Below the pieces are notes generated by a model, which was given only the letters and a program-made list of their open reading frames with translations, did not search any database and had not been told where the DNA came from. Both the position numbers and the translations under genes were made by a program. DNA of 6,009 bases from Gammaproteobacteria bacterium (GTDB taxonomy: Bacteria; Pseudomonadota; Gammaproteobacteria; DSM-26407), in assembly GCA_028694565.1 (NCBI GenBank), contig JAQVKR010000178.1, positions 1 to 6,009 on the forward strand. The letters are read 5' to 3'. Positions 5,405 through 6,009 of the stretch are shown piece after piece (position 1 is the first letter of the stretch; every line of letters begins with the position of its first letter).

Positions 5405-6009
5405 TCAGGGGTTGCGCACCCTGTCCAGCACGTGAATGGCCTGGGTGGCCCGCATGATCAGCGCCAGGCTTACCCGGTCGAAGGTCCGGTAGACCATCGC
5501 CACGCCGGCACGCTCATCCGGCAGATGCACCGTGTCGCGGGGATCCGGCGTCACCGGGTCCTCGATCACGTTGCCCGCCTGGTAGACCGCCAGGACATGG
5601 CCGGGCTCGAGGCCGTCGCGGACGCCACGGTTGAGAACCACCGTGTCGTACTGGCCGATCTGGGTCACGCCGTCATAGACGGAGATGATCTGGCCTTCCA
5701 CCGTCTGCTCCGGCGCCCGCGGCATGAAGTAGGGGCGCACCGGCTCCTCGGGGATCGGCAGCAGCCGATCGCCGTCGATCGCCTCGCGGGTGGTGGTGGC
5801 CAGCATCAGGGTGGCGGGATCCCCGGTCCGCTGCAGATCCGCCTGGCCCACGTGAATGGCCTCGTAGCCCAGCACTTACTGGATCTGGGGGTCGATGTAG
5901 GGGCCGCCCGGCCGGAATACGTTGAAGCGGGTCTGGGCGTCGTCCTCCACCGCGCGCACGTAGACCCGATCCCCGGCGCCGGCGATGATGTGCTCGCCGA
6001 CGCTGGCCA
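5405..6009 (-). pseudogene. LysM-domain envelope protein (Pseudomonas PA0020-like), C-terminal part, interrupted by an in-frame stop; 5' end outside window
   Basis: Reading from the right edge, 44 codons (6007-5879) give a protein segment containing GEHIIAGAGDRVYVRA and FNVFRPGGPYIDPQIQ. A TAA (5878-5876) follows, and the same frame continues as VLGYEAIHVGQADLQRTGD and on to the stop at 5405. The two halves join without any frame change into what I recall of the C-terminal region of the LysM-containing proteins encoded between def and dprA. These include the DPxTGxxLGYEA segment, VYDGVTQIGQYDTVVLNRG, LPDERAG and a final IHVLDRVRNP. The LysM domain and signal peptide would lie upstream, outside the window. 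The 156-codon remainder (5405-5875) could start at the GTG straight after the TAA, but that GTG lacks a Shine-Dalgarno site and an export signal, so a separate functional protein is unlikely. Family recognition is by memory. A sequencing error is an alternative to true inactivation. Confidence 0.75.
5876..5878 (-). other. In-frame TAA interrupting the LysM-family reading frame
   Basis: The minus strand reads CAG ATC CAG TAA GTG CTG GGC. Family members that I recall have a residue such as Glu or Lys before VLGYE. GAA to TAA would be a single G-to-T change. Reading frame and family similarity continue on both sides, so this is a nonsense codon and not a frameshift. Confidence 0.8.

Noticed and set aside
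1..6009. CRISPR arrays, tRNA or rRNA genes, insertion sequences, phage attachment sites
   Set aside because: I saw no spaced repeats, cloverleaf, transposase fragment or flanking target duplications on either strand.

Overview
The window is chromosomal DNA from a very GC-rich bacterium. The proteins point to the Gammaproteobacteria: Smg (DUF494) is essentially confined to that class and its relatives, and the order LysM protein, dprA, smg, topA matches the known def/fmt-dprA-smg-topA neighbourhood. A high-GC lineage such as the Ectothiorhodospiraceae is plausible, but this is inferred from memory of gene order, not from a search.

From left to right: bases 2-457 (+) hold the C-terminal third of a flavoprotein of the vanillyl-alcohol oxidase / 4-cresol dehydrogenase family, cut by the window edge. 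Facing it are five genes on the minus strand. In transcription order they are a LysM-type protein (5405 to beyond 6009, interrupted by an in-frame TAA at 5876-5878), dprA (4150-5283), smg (3669-4148), topA (1087-3507) and purE (516-1022). All gaps are short; the longest are 161 bp (smg-topA) and 121 bp (LysM-dprA), and both hold inverted repeats rather than genes.

dprA and smg are one base apart and look translationally coupled. A clear rho-independent terminator (3551-3580) closes that unit, so topA must have its own promoter. purE lies 64 bp downstream of topA with no recognisable terminator between them and may be co-transcribed. The genes are mostly housekeeping: uptake and processing of single-stranded DNA (DprA), relaxation of negative supercoils (TopA), de novo purine synthesis (PurE), an unknown conserved role (Smg) and an envelope-associated LysM-family protein.

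I found no mobile element, CRISPR array, tRNA or rRNA, and no convincing new multi-gene system. The points most worth a second look are the nonsense codon in the LysM-family gene, the zinc-ribbon-free TopA with a lysine-rich hexapeptide-repeat tail, purE without purK beside it, and several perfect inverted repeats in the short intergenic gaps.
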